Assembly: GCA_028532985.1 (NCBI GenBank)
Contig: JANCIK010000008.1
Span: 2,542,001-2,606,000, forward strand
Length of the DNA: 64,000 nt
Origin: Stropharia rugosoannulata
Taxonomy: Eukaryota > Basidiomycota > Agaricomycetes > Agaricales > Strophariaceae
Direction of reading: 5' to 3'
Part shown: positions 1-11,990 of the stretch, piece by piece
Position numbering within the stretch: the stretch's first letter is position 1
How the letters are laid out: the number at the start of each line of letters is the position of its first letter
Program-made: the position numbers and the translations under genes
The notes under the pieces: generated by a model
What the model was told of the DNA's origin: nothing
Seen by the model: only the letters and a program-made list of their open reading frames with translations
Database searches by the model: none

Positions 1-2400
1 CAGGAAATGGATACGGGTATACAAGAGCTTCGGACACCGAGGCTGGGTAGCATGTGCCCGTGGAGATCTAGGGGTCATCGAAGGTGCCCATTCTTATGAC
101 GAATGTTAATGAGGCCTCACCATGTAAATCGCAATTTTATGTGGCCCATAACCACCGACCGAAGTCTATGTAAGAAAAATCAGAAAGGGCGTTCACTGGC
201 TGCAGGCTAGATCCAATACCTGCACCACCAGAAGTCTGGGTACAATAGGGGTGTGCATCTTAGGGGCATCGTGATAGTTGAGAACGTTGACGTTGAGGGC
301 TCCTTGAGCATTGACAATATTGCAGAGACTTAATAGTCAGCAGATTTGCACCCAGCCGTATTCGAGTCAGGTTGGATCTCCGGAGGAAAGAAGCTCTATC
401 GATAGATTCAGTCACAAACACAGCGAAGAGCACAGCAACAAGCAAGTACTGTACCGTTTTGAATGGCTCATCCGTCCCCTGTCTCCCCCAATTCTCTCTC
501 ACATCAGATGTAATCCTTATTCTTTCTCGATTCTTCAGATTTTCTGAGGATTAGTGGATTTTGAAAATTGGCGACAATGGTACAGTATGCCGGCTACATC
601 ATAAGAGAGTAAAGTAGGATTTCCAGCTCTACAAGTTGCGGCGAGGATGGCTCGAGTGGATAGCTAGGAGTATGTGCTCGCCTCGAGTGCCCCTTTCAGT
701 TATTTTTATTACATGACCGGTCTATCTCTCCCTATGGCAAAATTCCTAAATTTGGAATGACACTTTCTATTTTTGGAACACGAGATCACGAGAATCTTCC
801 TCTGCAGTCTTGCGTTAAATCTACTTGTTTACAGAAAGGGTCCTGACTCATGTCAACAAATAGATCTAAATACGCCTGTGTATTTATCAGACTTGCATTA
901 TTGCCCACAAGACTGATGATAGGATATATTTATTTTTCCACACTTTTTAGGTATGTATTTGTGACACGGGCGCCAAATATATAAGTTGCCGAACTGATTG
1001 GGATATTGATACCCTCCCATAAAAGAAACAGGTGCTAGAAGACCTCCGGAGGCGTGAGATAGTACCAACTCATAGGTAGGTATGTATATCATGCATGTCA
1101 AAGTATTTCTGATGTTATTCAAATCTTAAAATTACACTTTTTCGAAGCTTTTCGCCGCTTACAGGGCTCCCAGTAGATTGGTTAGGTGTGTCACAGTCGG
1201 CATACCAAAACCACGCTTCGACGCTTGAATAGGGGGTCTCCGCGCTCTACATGCGTTGCACAGCCGTATTCAATTCCGGATGGTGAGATGGTGAGAGCCT
1301 GGAGTGTTCAGCAAAATTTAAACAGACGGCTATTTCCTTCTTTCATTTTGAGCTAGGCTACAAGGGGACAGCAGACATTCACGCGCTCAAGTTATGTTGC
1401 AATTCAAATAAGCCGAGTATATCGCACGGGTTCTGAGAAGAAGTGTTCGAGATGGCACAGAACCGCTACAGCGGTCAGCTGTATCTCTGAGCAAGTCAGA
1501 GTGGAGATTTCATGAGAGAACAGCTTCTCAGAGAGGCTACCTCTGCCTTCATTTTACTACATATGTGACTTCAACAGCCTCAGGCCCAAACAAGTACTAA
1601 ATGATCAATGTCGTTATGCATGATTAGTGTCTTTACGAACAATTGGCGTGTTTTAAGTGTATACGGTATACTTTTACCCAGACACAGGCCTGTCAATGTC
1701 ACCATTAATGGTGCAATGTTGTTGCTATTCTATAGACTTTGCTCGGCTCAGAGAGCTTACCCGCACCATTTTGCCGATTTGTTCGCGCAGCAGGTGCTGG
1801 ATTGACCAAGCGCAGGTAGAGAGATGCTTAATTATACCACACACTGCGCCCTGTTGCAACTTACCGAGAGCGGTTGCGTAGCTCGGTTCTGCTTCCATTT
1901 TTTTGCGTGGACAATGGCTCTACATATCTGCTATCACACCGCCGAGGCGATAATCGACTCAGTACGTAGAGGCTTGCTAGCCCCATTCGCTACTCTTTCT
2001 ATTCTTTAAGCCGAGATTACTGTGTTACAGTGTGATAACGAGTGGAGTAAAGTATGGTTTACCGGAACAGCATACTAATTTTAATTAATTACATTCAATT
2101 AATGAATGCAGACAGAGCCCTCCTGTGATAGTTTCACTTGAATTTGGTGATTGCATCACACGAAGGCACTCAATATCAATCCTGTTCAAATATCCACGCT
2201 TACTTAGGCTTATTCTGAACACAATGAAAGCAAAGAAATATGAATTAATATCAATGACTGTGGCGATATCGAGGTTACAACAAGAGCGCTAGACATATCG
2301 TCCGTAATTAAACACACTATAAGGCATACAAGATAAGGAAATGCGAAAGAGAGGAAGGCGGTTAATCAGTCTGAGGATTCTCAGTTTTCGTACACGGCAA
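1..2400. other. Gene-free left flank
   Basis: I see no gene I can support here. The only open frames are short (under 110 codons), mostly in overlapping sense/antisense pairs, and none shows a family motif or a convincing splice series. The sequence is moderately AT-rich. A hydrophobic stretch on the minus strand around 260-502 was considered and rejected. The 3' end of the lectin gene lies at the right edge. Confidence 0.5.
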
Positions 2401-3962
2401 TTAAGCTGCAGTGATAGCTTCCTTGACAGCGGATGACACTGCTTGCTGGGTAGCGACGGAAGTAGTGCTCGACTCACTGTGAGCCGCGACGCTGGATGTC
2501 GTGATGCTGGACGACTCGCTCACAGACCGGGAGACAGATGATGCGCCGTTGCTCTGATATACAGCGCCGCTGTAGCCGTGGGCCTCGCCATGAGCAGAGC
2601 CATTGAAGCTTCCATTATAATGGGCACCGGCACTCTGTGCGCCAGACGCGTGGACGTGGCCGCCTGATGCAGCTGAAAGGCTGCCCCAGCCGCCGTATCC
2701 GCCGGAGAAGTAGCCAGACGCGGCACCGATGTGGAGGAACTCGGACTCGGTCGCAGAGGGGCTGGCGACCGCGTACCCGACGGCGTCCTGGACGGTGTGC
2801 TGCATCTGGAGTTCGATGTGCTTCATGGCGGACTGGGTGACCGCAATGATGGCGCTCTCCATGGCGATGGTGAGCATCTTGTGCATCTCGTGGGTGACGT
2901 GCTCGACGGTGCTCTCGGCGATGCGGGTCATCGTCTGCTGGACGACGGGGTGCTTGCTGAACACGCCGAGGTCGGGCTCGGCGATAACCTTGAATTTCAT
3001 CCAGGGGACTTCGCTAAGCATCATGGAGAGCTTCTTGTTCGTCTCGACGAAGATGATAGCGTCTCCCTGCAGGCGGAGGCGCGTGCGCAGGTCGAGGATG
3101 GCGAGGTGGTACTCGTTGTGGTGGATGTGGTGGCGGCACTTGGCCTTGAGCCAGAGGTTCTCAAGGAAGATTTCCTTGCAGGTCTGGTGGAAGGAGTGGG
3201 CGTCCCAAACGAGGCGGCCCTCAACATTACCGATGCAGGTGCTGAGGTCGAAGCTGGTGTGGGTAACACGGCCATCTTCGTGATGAATGTCGCAGTGCAA
3301 GAAAGTTCCTTTCAAGACAAAGTTGCTGCAGAACTCCTCGAGTAAGTACTGCTGGCTGAAGCTGGGGAGAGATGAGCATTAGGCTGACGAATGAGGACTA
3401 AAAAATGTACTAACTGTCTGAATGTAGAAGATTTGAAGACCTTGGAGGAGTGGTAAGAGGAAGATTGGGACACTGAGTGAGACACCGAAGTAGTTGACGA
3501 GGACTGAGAAGCAGACATGGCAGCCATGCTGGAGGCTGCGCTTGCCGAGAGTGAGCTGCTCTGGATAGCTGCGAGAGCCGGCCTTTGGGCGACAATGTGA
3601 CTATTGAGATGGGCGCTTAATGACATTGCACGCAAGACTATTAAGCAGAGTACTCACGCGTCATAAGCAGCAATGATACCGTCCTGGCTGACAACGTATT
3701 CACCGAGGTCGAACTTGGCCTCTACGTACTTGCCCGCAGAGTTTTTAAGCTTGGCGGTGATCACAGAGCCAGAGAGAGACACATCCTGAGCAGACAAGCT
3801 GAAGCCTTTTCCACCCAAAACAAATTTACCGTCAACATTGCCGAGGAACTCATCGAGGTTGAGTGATGACGAGATCCAAGTCTTGTTATCGTTTTTCTTG
3901 CATTCAGCAGTGAGAGTACCCTGCTTGACGACGACCTTGCGGAAAGAGTCTGAGAAAGGCAT
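2401..3962 (-). CDS. Two-domain cyanovirin-N-like (CVNH) lectin with Ser/Gly-rich tail
   Basis: Three exons fit by phase: 3962-3658, 3600-3415 and 3355-2401, giving about 481 residues. Residues 1-100 form one CVNH-like module, seen as the LNLDEFLGNVDGKF segment followed by FSLSAQ and FDLGEYV. A Ser/Ala-rich linker of about 60 residues follows. A second CVNH-like module comes next, with FDLSTCIGNVEGRLVW and the C-rich TCKEIFLENLWLKAKC stretch. The C-terminal half has a helical segment of about 90 residues and then a low-complexity Ser/Gly/His tail. CVNH proteins bind mannose-rich glycans, so a carbohydrate-binding role is inferred. There is no clear signal peptide, so the protein may act in the cytoplasm or leave by a non-classical route. 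The start at 3962 was chosen because the CVNH homology begins immediately after it; an in-frame start 30 bases upstream is less likely. A TATA box lies about 150 bases upstream. Confidence 0.8.
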
Positions 3963-6786
3963 TGTACTGTGCCATGTCAGATAAAACTGCACAAATATGT
4001 AGAATTAAACTGCCCACTGACCTAGGTAAGTTGAAGTAAGTTGAAGCTGGTGCTTTGGAATGAAGAAGGAAGCTGTGAGCTGGTAAAAAAGAGGAGCATG
4101 GCCAGCTCTTTTATACATACGACCCTATGAGATTTGTGTTTGAAATCGGGACGCAGAACTGTCGGAAGAGAAACGTCGGCGAAGAAGTGTGGTGATTAAT
4201 TCAGATTAGACAAGGGTGGGGAAAGGTACTAAGATCGAACCGAGATTCGGTCCTGGGGTGTAGAGTTCACGAATACATATTTTGATGGTCCGTGACTCGT
4301 AACATCGAAAGTGATAGATTCCAAGGCACCACAGATTATAGTAGCCAGTATCGAAAGGCATTCGACAAAAGCAAAAGGCGAAATACGCTTCTTTAGCCTG
4401 AACCATGCCATTTGCTCTGCCCTGCGTTCAGAAATCAAGTGCAACCTGTGCTACTGCTGTACTAGAGCATCGGAAAAATGAAGTTTCGAAGTACTCTCAC
4501 AGCGCTCAAAATAGTAGCTCTTTTGACAAGACAGCTTCCTGATTAGGGCACAGGCGTTAAGAAATGGCGGAGAGGCGGCCAACATAACTTCCGGAATTCA
4601 ATCAAATACATATGCCGACAGAGGTTCTCGTAATAGTCATGAGCTTGGAGAGTCCCTGATGCTGTACTGCGCTTCAGGTGAGCAGGTAAGCGCAAGTATG
4701 GAAATAGTTCCCAATACATTTGTGCCTTATCACTCGAGCAAGCCCGTGACAGATACAGAGCTGAGGTGGCAAGAAACTAGTCCCATGAAAGCGCCACTTC
4801 GGAGAACAGATGCTACTATTTTTTGCCCGAGATAACACGATTGTTCGTGAGCGCAGTACCAGCGTGCATTAGGAAGAATACGGCAGTCATTGAGCGGACA
4901 AGGAGTAGACACTGACCAGTGGAATTTCGGAAACTTGCTCTGATCACATGATCTAAACCGTGCGTAAGCACTTAATTTATTATAATTCCATTTTCCATCA
5001 TTTTCGTTCCTCAGTCACGCGTCACGGCTTGTTCGGCCGCAACATGATTGACTCGGGGTTTACATCCTTCTAACTAACCAGATAAACAGACAAAAATTCG
5101 GCCTGTCGCTCTGAACCGGTCGTAATCCTTCAAAATAATGGTCAACAGGGTCTAAGCACTGGTAAGTACACTAGTCCTTTGCTTCTACTCGTTACCAATC
5201 ACTCTGCAGCTATCTTTACTAAGACTGGAGCAACGTCGTATGAATTGAGAACGAATCTGTCGCAATATACTGCACATATCTATTGTGTATTCTAAGTGAT
5301 TCTTATGTTTTCTTTCTGCATTTACAATACACGTCGTGCTATTTCAACTGCACTGTGACCGTCTGTCGCACACAGGAACATTCCAAATGTCATGTTGGGA
5401 GACTTGGGAGAACATGTCAGACGTCAACAGCCGTATGGTGATAGTAACCTAAAATATGAGGTATATCTTTAGCAGACGACCGTCAACGGCACTGATCAAC
5501 CCCGACAATACTAGGTCGAATTAATTCTCTGCAGTAGTTCGAAACCTTGAGGTTCGGTGAATTTCAATGTATTTTGGAGCACGGCCAGCTTCGGTAGCTC
5601 CATTCTTCTCTGTCAAGCCTGTCACCCGAATAAATCCTATTGTATTCAGTGCTTAATAAGTAGTACATACTATGCATCCCCATAGTAGAGAAATTCACGG
5701 ACATCAAGTAGTTTTACTTGGGACGGCAAGTACTAGGCATGCGATCAAAGGTTATCTAAGGGTAGCGTGTCGGGGACCTGATTTCTGTACCTTCCGATGT
5801 GTTGAAACGTAAGCTGCTCTCTGGACTTATCCAACTTGGTTACAAGTAATCATGTCAGGACATTGTCAGGACATAAACTTTCTCACACCTGTCCTTGTTT
5901 GAAACGCTGTAAAAGGTATAAAAGACTTTACTTACCAAGTACTTATGTATAAATATATAAGTTCCTAACGGTTTGGATGTTACTGTTCGCTCTCTGGCTG
6001 CCAGAACTTGCATGTTGAGCCACCGAAGCCAAAATAAAAAATAAAAAAATAAAAAATATATATATGAAATCCCACTACGCAAGAGCCGTTGCTCCCCCTT
6101 ATTCCTTTCTATGTTTTCAAGAGGGTAACCAACGTCTACAACCCCACGGTTAACTTACATTCGTACTTCAACAACAGATGTCGTACACCAAAATATCGCT
6201 ACAAAAAACGATGAATCCACCCAATTAAAACCATTCAGGAGCACTACAATGGTGTCAAACGGAATAAACATCCCCAAGGTGAATGCGGAACCGCCCGCAA
6301 GAGTCCTCGTTCAGCAATGTGGACCTACTACTATAAATCCAGGTATATCCCCGCTTATCCAGATACCCGATATTTGAAGGCAGACCGCCCCTCGACAAAT
6401 ATAACGCACGTACAGACTTGGAGTGGATGTTCGCGCCCTTGTCAATTGGAACTCGGAAGCCGCAAAGAAGGATTGATTGACAAGAGACTATCGGTGCCTT
6501 GCTGGGTATACTTCTGAGATCCGGCAACCTGCATACGTTCACACTATTCAGAAGCTGATTTTAAGTAGCAAGTCAAACACTGCCGGTAAATGGTCGCCTC
6601 CAGTCCACTCTATATCTCGGTTTAAAGGCTAGCGGCCCATTGGAGAATCCCGTCAGGTTATACAGGGTCAGTAGTAGTAAAAGATTGTATAGGTGAGTCT
6701 ACTGGCGTACAAATGATTGCATGTTTTCGTCCAAAGAGTACTCTAAAGATCAGTTATAAAGGAGTCCATGGTCCAGATCGGAAAGA
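3963..6786. other. Long intergenic region
   Basis: Apart from the lectin promoter I see no supported gene. A minus-strand frame near 4229-4412 encodes a short peptide with one hydrophobic segment but no recognisable family. An AT-rich stretch with runs of A and TA lies around 6030-6065. No repeats with clear partners were seen. Confidence 0.45.
4108..4115 (-). promoter_or_regulatory. TATA box of the CVNH lectin gene
   Basis: Read on the minus strand this is TATAAAAG, about 150 bases upstream of the lectin start codon at 3962. The position suits a core promoter. Confidence 0.5.
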
Positions 6787-8489
6787 TTAGAGCACAAACA
6801 GTCCAGCCAAAAGAAGACTAGCAGAACTGTAGATCTTCTGCAAGCCCGAGGTCAAATTTGGCATGGCATCCGATGTTCCGGCACCCTGTGAAGTCGACGC
6901 CGCTCGATCACCAGTAGCAGTAGTAGTAGGCGAGGAATTTGGAGAGGCCACGGTGCCGTTTGTGTATGCACGGATGTATTTAATCTCGAAGTAGGCGTTG
7001 TCGTATTTGGGAGTCCCTGGCCCAATGACGTTGTCTTCATACTGCGGAAAGGTAGTTTAATGGCGATCCGCTCCATGATTTTTAGAAGGGGAAATAATTA
7101 CTTACGCATTTGCCTGTGGTCCCTTGACCGCTGCACTGCGAGTTATAAATAGCGGCATCTCCAGCCCTAGGAGAATATTTACGATGAATTAATAATAATA
7201 GTAATGCAACGTACCAGTTGCCACAGAGAGTGATGTCGATAACAAGGCTCTGTTCTCCAAAGTACTTGGATATATCGCAAGAAGCGCCTGATGGGTAGCT
7301 AGCTGTAGGCGCACCCCAATCGTCTTGAGTCATGGCTGAAGTCGATGTAGACGATGAGATTGACTTGGGAATGTTTGCTCTCTAAAATTCATGTCAACAA
7401 GGAGAAGACACGATGGATGCCGATGTGTACGTACGCTCCAGAACCAAATGCTGGAACATAGTGGATGGGATTAGGCAGTGAGCGACAAACTGTAGACTAG
7501 ACTTACAATACACTGAAAACGGATAGTAACGTCAACTCGTGGCACAGCCGCATTTTTGATCAGCAATAAGCTTACCCAGTGGAATCGAACTGAGTCGCAT
7601 AGACCCCTCCACCAGCTTTATTGAAGCCCTCACCAAAGCTGTTGGGTGCCGTCTCGCGCACAGTGCAGCCCGCGTCTACGGAGCAATCCAGTTGGCCGGA
7701 CACACCCCGCTGATCGGCGGGAGCAGGTGAGACATGGGTACATCCTGGATGCGTGTGTAACGCCATCTGGTTGTCTTGCATGAGGTTAATTCCCTCGATT
7801 ATGCTGTCACCACAAGGCACTGGTCAGATTCCAATCCAATCTGTGGGACGGCGCACTCACTCGATCTCCCCATCATCGGGCCAGAGAGGGCCTTTCGTCC
7901 AAAGCGCAGGCCACACCTTGAATGATTAAAATCAATTGCGTTTCGACGCAAAGTACTCGGCGCTTACAGAACACCCGAAAGGCATATGGACTATGTCCGT
8001 AATCCAAATTGTGCCCACTGGATACTCCGCATGTGTCGTGATGCGCACCTATTGTCCAAGTACATATTAGTATGCATACGCAAGCCTACGAACTGAGGAC
8101 ACCTAGGGACGCCTTGACTGAAAACTCACGGAATCGCGTTTGTTAGGCCAAAGTACATCAGTGACGTTATCGACCTTGAGGATCGCGTTCCCCGCACTGT
8201 TCACGAAAGCTAGCTTCTGGTTTGTGGCATTTGTCCTATCCAACCAGTTCACGTCGCCTGTGTATGTGATGCAGGGCAGAGGTCATTAAGGAACAAATGA
8301 GGTCCTTTGAAATCGCTACACACCAAGAGTAAGATTGTCCCAGCTACCGTAGAAGTCCCACTCGTCGAAAAAACTGGACCCAGCATAATCCTTGGCGAGG
8401 TTGTACGTCGCAGAGCGGACCACAACGGGGCCGATGCAGAGAATGGCGGCGATGACACTTGCCTGAAAGAACCGCAGTGGTGCTGGCAT
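6787..8489 (-). CDS. GH16 endo-1,3(4)-beta-glucanase, secreted, probably GPI-anchored
   Basis: This is an intron-rich gene. The start at 8489 gives a signal peptide: MPAPLRFF, then a hydrophobic run ending VVVRSA, then TYNLAKDYAG at the mature end. Next come FFDEWDFYGSWDNLTLG, YTGDVNWLDR, a WPALWTKGPLWPDDG segment and the catalytic motif EIDIIEG. An intron at about 7860 splits the D codon of that motif. Both glutamates of the ExDxxE centre are present. After it come INLMQDNQMALHT, PNSFGEGFNKAGGGVYATQFD and WGAPTASYPSGASCDI followed by YFGEQSLVIDITLCGNW. The tail is Ser/Thr-rich and ends in a hydrophobic segment (LLLAGLFVL), as expected for a GPI signal. The family hydrolyses beta-1,3(1,4)-glucans, so a role in cell-wall remodelling or polysaccharide degradation is inferred. 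The ELYS-like gene lies upstream on the same strand. Confidence 0.88.
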
Positions 8490-8917
8490 GGCTTCGATGC
8501 CAAAGGAAATATTACGGTTAGGGATGAAGTAAACGAAGTGGCACTATGTACTGGCTCTGATGGTCGAAAACTTATTCTCCATTCCGTTATGTATGGACGC
8601 CAGCGCCGCTGAATTGGTCATCCGATGCGGCTGGCAAGGTCCAAGGAACAACAAAATGCCAAGCACGGTCTTGGCCTGATCGAATACAACACAAATTTGT
8701 GGACTTCGTCTTATACCTAGGTTCTCGCAATGTGTATGCGGCCATCAGACACCGTTTTATGCAAATTATGGCAAACTTCTGAATGAAAGAAATCAGATTT
8801 GAGCACTGTAGAGCAGATAATCTGACCAGTGATATAAAAGACAAAACGACAAGTCATACAGCAGGTCAAGCACTCGAGTATAGATAGAAGCATGTACTAT
8901 TAGCCGATGCCCTCCAT
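8490..8917. other. Intergenic spacer between the GH16 and ELYS-like genes
   Basis: About 430 bases hold the GH16 promoter and the 3' end of the ELYS-like gene. No further gene or obvious motif is seen. Confidence 0.4.
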
Positions 8918-11460
8918 TTAATTTTTCTTCTTTTTCGTGGTGCGCGTAGCTTTCCTAGGTCTCGATACAGGTTCAGGTGAGCCTTCATGGACACTCCCAT
9001 TCCCTTGAGTTGTGAGTCTTGATGATCTACGCCTCGTTTGCACTCCTTCGCCGTCATCAAGCGCAGAGTCCCCCGAGATTGAGGCGCGGAGCTTGCGGCC
9101 AACCCTGCTACGGGCTGGCGACGCGGCACGCAATGGTGCGAGGTGATCGTCTACCTCCTCCTCAGCTGTATCTTGCTCAGTGTCGTCGTTGAACCCACCT
9201 GGTATACTGCGACTGAGACCACTACCTTTAGTCTGCCGTGCCTTCTTAGCAGGCGGCCTGGTGGACACAGTCTCCGCCTCCTGCTGGGCGTCTTTACCTG
9301 ACGTGCGTCCCCGCGTAGTTTTGCGCTTTTTTTCAACAGGCTCAGGGTCCTCATGCTCCTCGTCCATCGCATCGCCATCGTCAGGCGTGAACGATCCAGG
9401 AGGGATTGGGGCCTTCTTTCTGCCGGCGGATTTCCTTTTGGGCGGCGGTCGTGATGTGGACAACTGCGGCTCCTCGCTTGCCCCGCGGAAAACTGAGTAC
9501 TGCAGCACGCTGTCTTCGTTCTCGCCCTCTGGACTCTCAGTTGCCGCGCTGATGCGACCACGTCTATGACCCGTGCTCTTCGCAGTCACTTCGAGAGAAG
9601 CATCGCCTTCCATTGTGTGGTCTTGGTCTTGAGCACGTTCACTTGGAACGTGCTCCTGCCCGTCATTGTCCATGTCTACGTCTACGTCCCGATCGTGACC
9701 CGTTGCAATCAAGCGTTCGGGACTATGTGCCGTGTCCTCCTCAAACGCGCGTTTCACCCCATTCGTCTTTTGTGGTGCAGGCTTGTAGAATGCGTTCTGC
9801 TGCTGAGAGGCGGAGACGAAGGTATGCCCCGGGTTCTGCGACGTCGCAGCGCTCATGCCAAGGAGCGAGCTCTTCATGCCGCTTGCGGGAGAAGTGACGA
9901 CGGGTCCGCCAGCACTTAGAGCCATCCTACTACCAGTTCCACTGAGGGACGTGCGAGGCTTCGGCGCCAACCCCAGGACGGACGATGGTAGAGGTAAACT
10001 CTTTCTCGGGCCAGTTTTGCTGCCATTAGAAATACCATTCAAATTGAGCGGGAGAACGGGAGCAGCAGTGGGCGTCGACATTGATGCTTGCAAGCTGGTA
10101 GAGGCGGCCAAATTAGGCGTAGTGGAAGGCACTCGTACATTACGAAGGGGTGTCGAAGTGGGCTGGTTTCCAACAACCTCGGGAACGCGTACCGATTCCC
10201 AGGATTGTGAGAGGGATGTATCCCCAGCCTCTGGTTCGGGAGGGACCTGTTTGCGAATAGGGGAGAGCGGCTTCGGTGTTAAAGGTACCTTCTGGATGGT
10301 ATTAGGATCAAGCTCGAGGTTGATCATCGACCGTTCAATAGATGGGAGAGCGGTGTAGATGTCGTGGACCATTTTTGACCGGGCTTTAGTAAATTGAAGG
10401 TTTTTAGGAAGTGTGATAGATGTAAATTTGTGGTCGAGCTTTATGGCTTCATTATACCGTCCAGCTTGTATTAAGCGCACACAAATCAGGTCCTGAAGAG
10501 TGGCAACAGCAGAGAACTTGAGAGTAGGTGGGGGGTTCTGAACAAAATCGTTAAGCACGTCTTCTTCATATGGAGATAGAGGGAGTGCAAGTAGCTGGGA
10601 AAGAGGTAAAGGTCGAGGGGATGCTGTGTAGTTATGTTAATCAAGGAAAATAATGGCAATGTCTTGGTACCTACGGTCAACCGTCCACTCCACCATCTTT
10701 TTGAACAATCTGGCTCTCATAGAATCTGTCTCATTAAAAGTCCTTGTAAATTGCCAGGCCGACATCAGGCTTGAATCCGCCAATGCAAGGGTATAACATT
10801 CAATATCCAAAGGTTCCACCAACAGTGGCTTAGCGGTTTGCACATATCTTCTGATTAGAGCTGGCGCGTTTGCTGACATAGAGATTACGTGGAGTATTTT
10901 AGAGGTGTATTCCTTATTCAAACGAGCGTCCGAAAGGATTGCGATGGCTAGCTATGGTGACTGTTTGGATTCAAGCACATTCCAAGAGTGGCAAAAACAT
11001 ACCGGTACATTAATGCCCGTATCAAGGTGCCAATACGCGTCGGAAAGTGCGGCAAATTGAGGAGGTATACACCTTTGCTGCTGAAAAGTGCGCTCTCTCC
11101 CGTCTTGGTGCCATTTCAGCAAAAAATACACGAGGCAATCTTTCTTTAATGTGTCATAGGCTGACGATTCGATCGCGTCTAGTAATGCTTGTAGGGATTG
11201 TGGGTCTTCCGGTGGGTATACCATATATGGGGCCTCAATGCCTCCAGAGGACAGGAGTACGTCGAATAACAGACTGCCGTCGAGCATATCTGCCCTCCGT
11301 GCTCGGATTTGTTCTGGGCGTGGCTCTTGCCACGCGAAGTTATTTGAGACATCGAAGTAGTTGATAAAAGGAGAATTTCGAGACGAAGGGGCCAAGTCCT
11401 AGAGAAAAAGTCAGTCCATTGAATGAATCATGACATGCAGAAGATACAGACAACGTCCAT
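8918..11460 (-). CDS. ELYS: ELYS-like nuclear pore/AT-hook protein
   Basis: The start ATG is at 11460. A tiny first exon (M-D or M-D-V) is joined across a roughly 50-base intron to DLAPSSRNSPFINYFDV. The N-terminal 250 residues match the ELYS-like domain: LLFDVLLSSGGIEAPYMVYPP, AIESSAYDTLKKDCLVYFLL, QFAALSDAYWHLD and AWQFTRTF. An intron follows VNVP at about 10966, and another follows VDRR near 10675. The C-terminal half is low complexity and rich in P, S and basic residues. It holds AT-hook-like RGR cores (HRRGRIS, TTRGRTSGK) and ends in a Lys run. ELYS/Mel-28 proteins tether nuclear pore complexes to chromatin, so nuclear pore assembly is inferred. The gene lies between two glucan-related genes on the same strand, with no functional link evident. 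Confidence 0.85.
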
Positions 11461-11990
11461 GGTTAGGCGGAGTAGGAGGAGCAGAAGTAACTCAGGTCAA
11501 GGGAACAACACGAACCACATTTGTTACGTCAGCATTTCTCGCCACCTTGACCTTTGACCTTCCTTCTTGGGAAATAAGACTGTTCTTCGACCAATCCATA
11601 GTTCACTTTCGTAGAAAGGAAAAAAGTCACAAAGCGGAAATTTCTACTATCTAGAATTGGTACGAGTCTAACAACTAAGCGGCTACAACAACTCCTGCTC
11701 ACAAATGCCAGGGAAAATCTGTCATATTTATTTGGATAAACTCCTTTGAAGAATGCACAGTGTGCATGTTCAATGTGCTTACAGCGGGTGCTTTATGTCT
11801 TACGTCTCAGTCGGTTCAGCATAGTCAAGTTCAGATAAGTTTAGTCGCAAAAGAAGAATAGACGCCCAATGAAACCCAACGTCGATAAACTGGTATAATA
11901 GATTGCATAGATACATGATATGGTAGCAACCTCAAATCGCATAGCCCGGTACCCCGCAGAAGACCCTACACGTACATACACACATACAGG
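11461..11990. other. Intergenic spacer between the ELYS-like and Skn1-like genes
   Basis: About 530 bases hold the ELYS-like promoter and the 3' flank of the Skn1-like gene. No other gene is seen. Confidence 0.4.

Noticed and set aside
260..502. Minus-strand frame with a hydrophobic stretch near the left edge
   Set aside because: Overlaps two plus-strand frames, lacks a family motif and has no convincing splice partner.
4229..4444. Minus-strand peptide with one hydrophobic segment upstream of the lectin gene
   Set aside because: Short, no recognisable domain, no continuation across splice sites.
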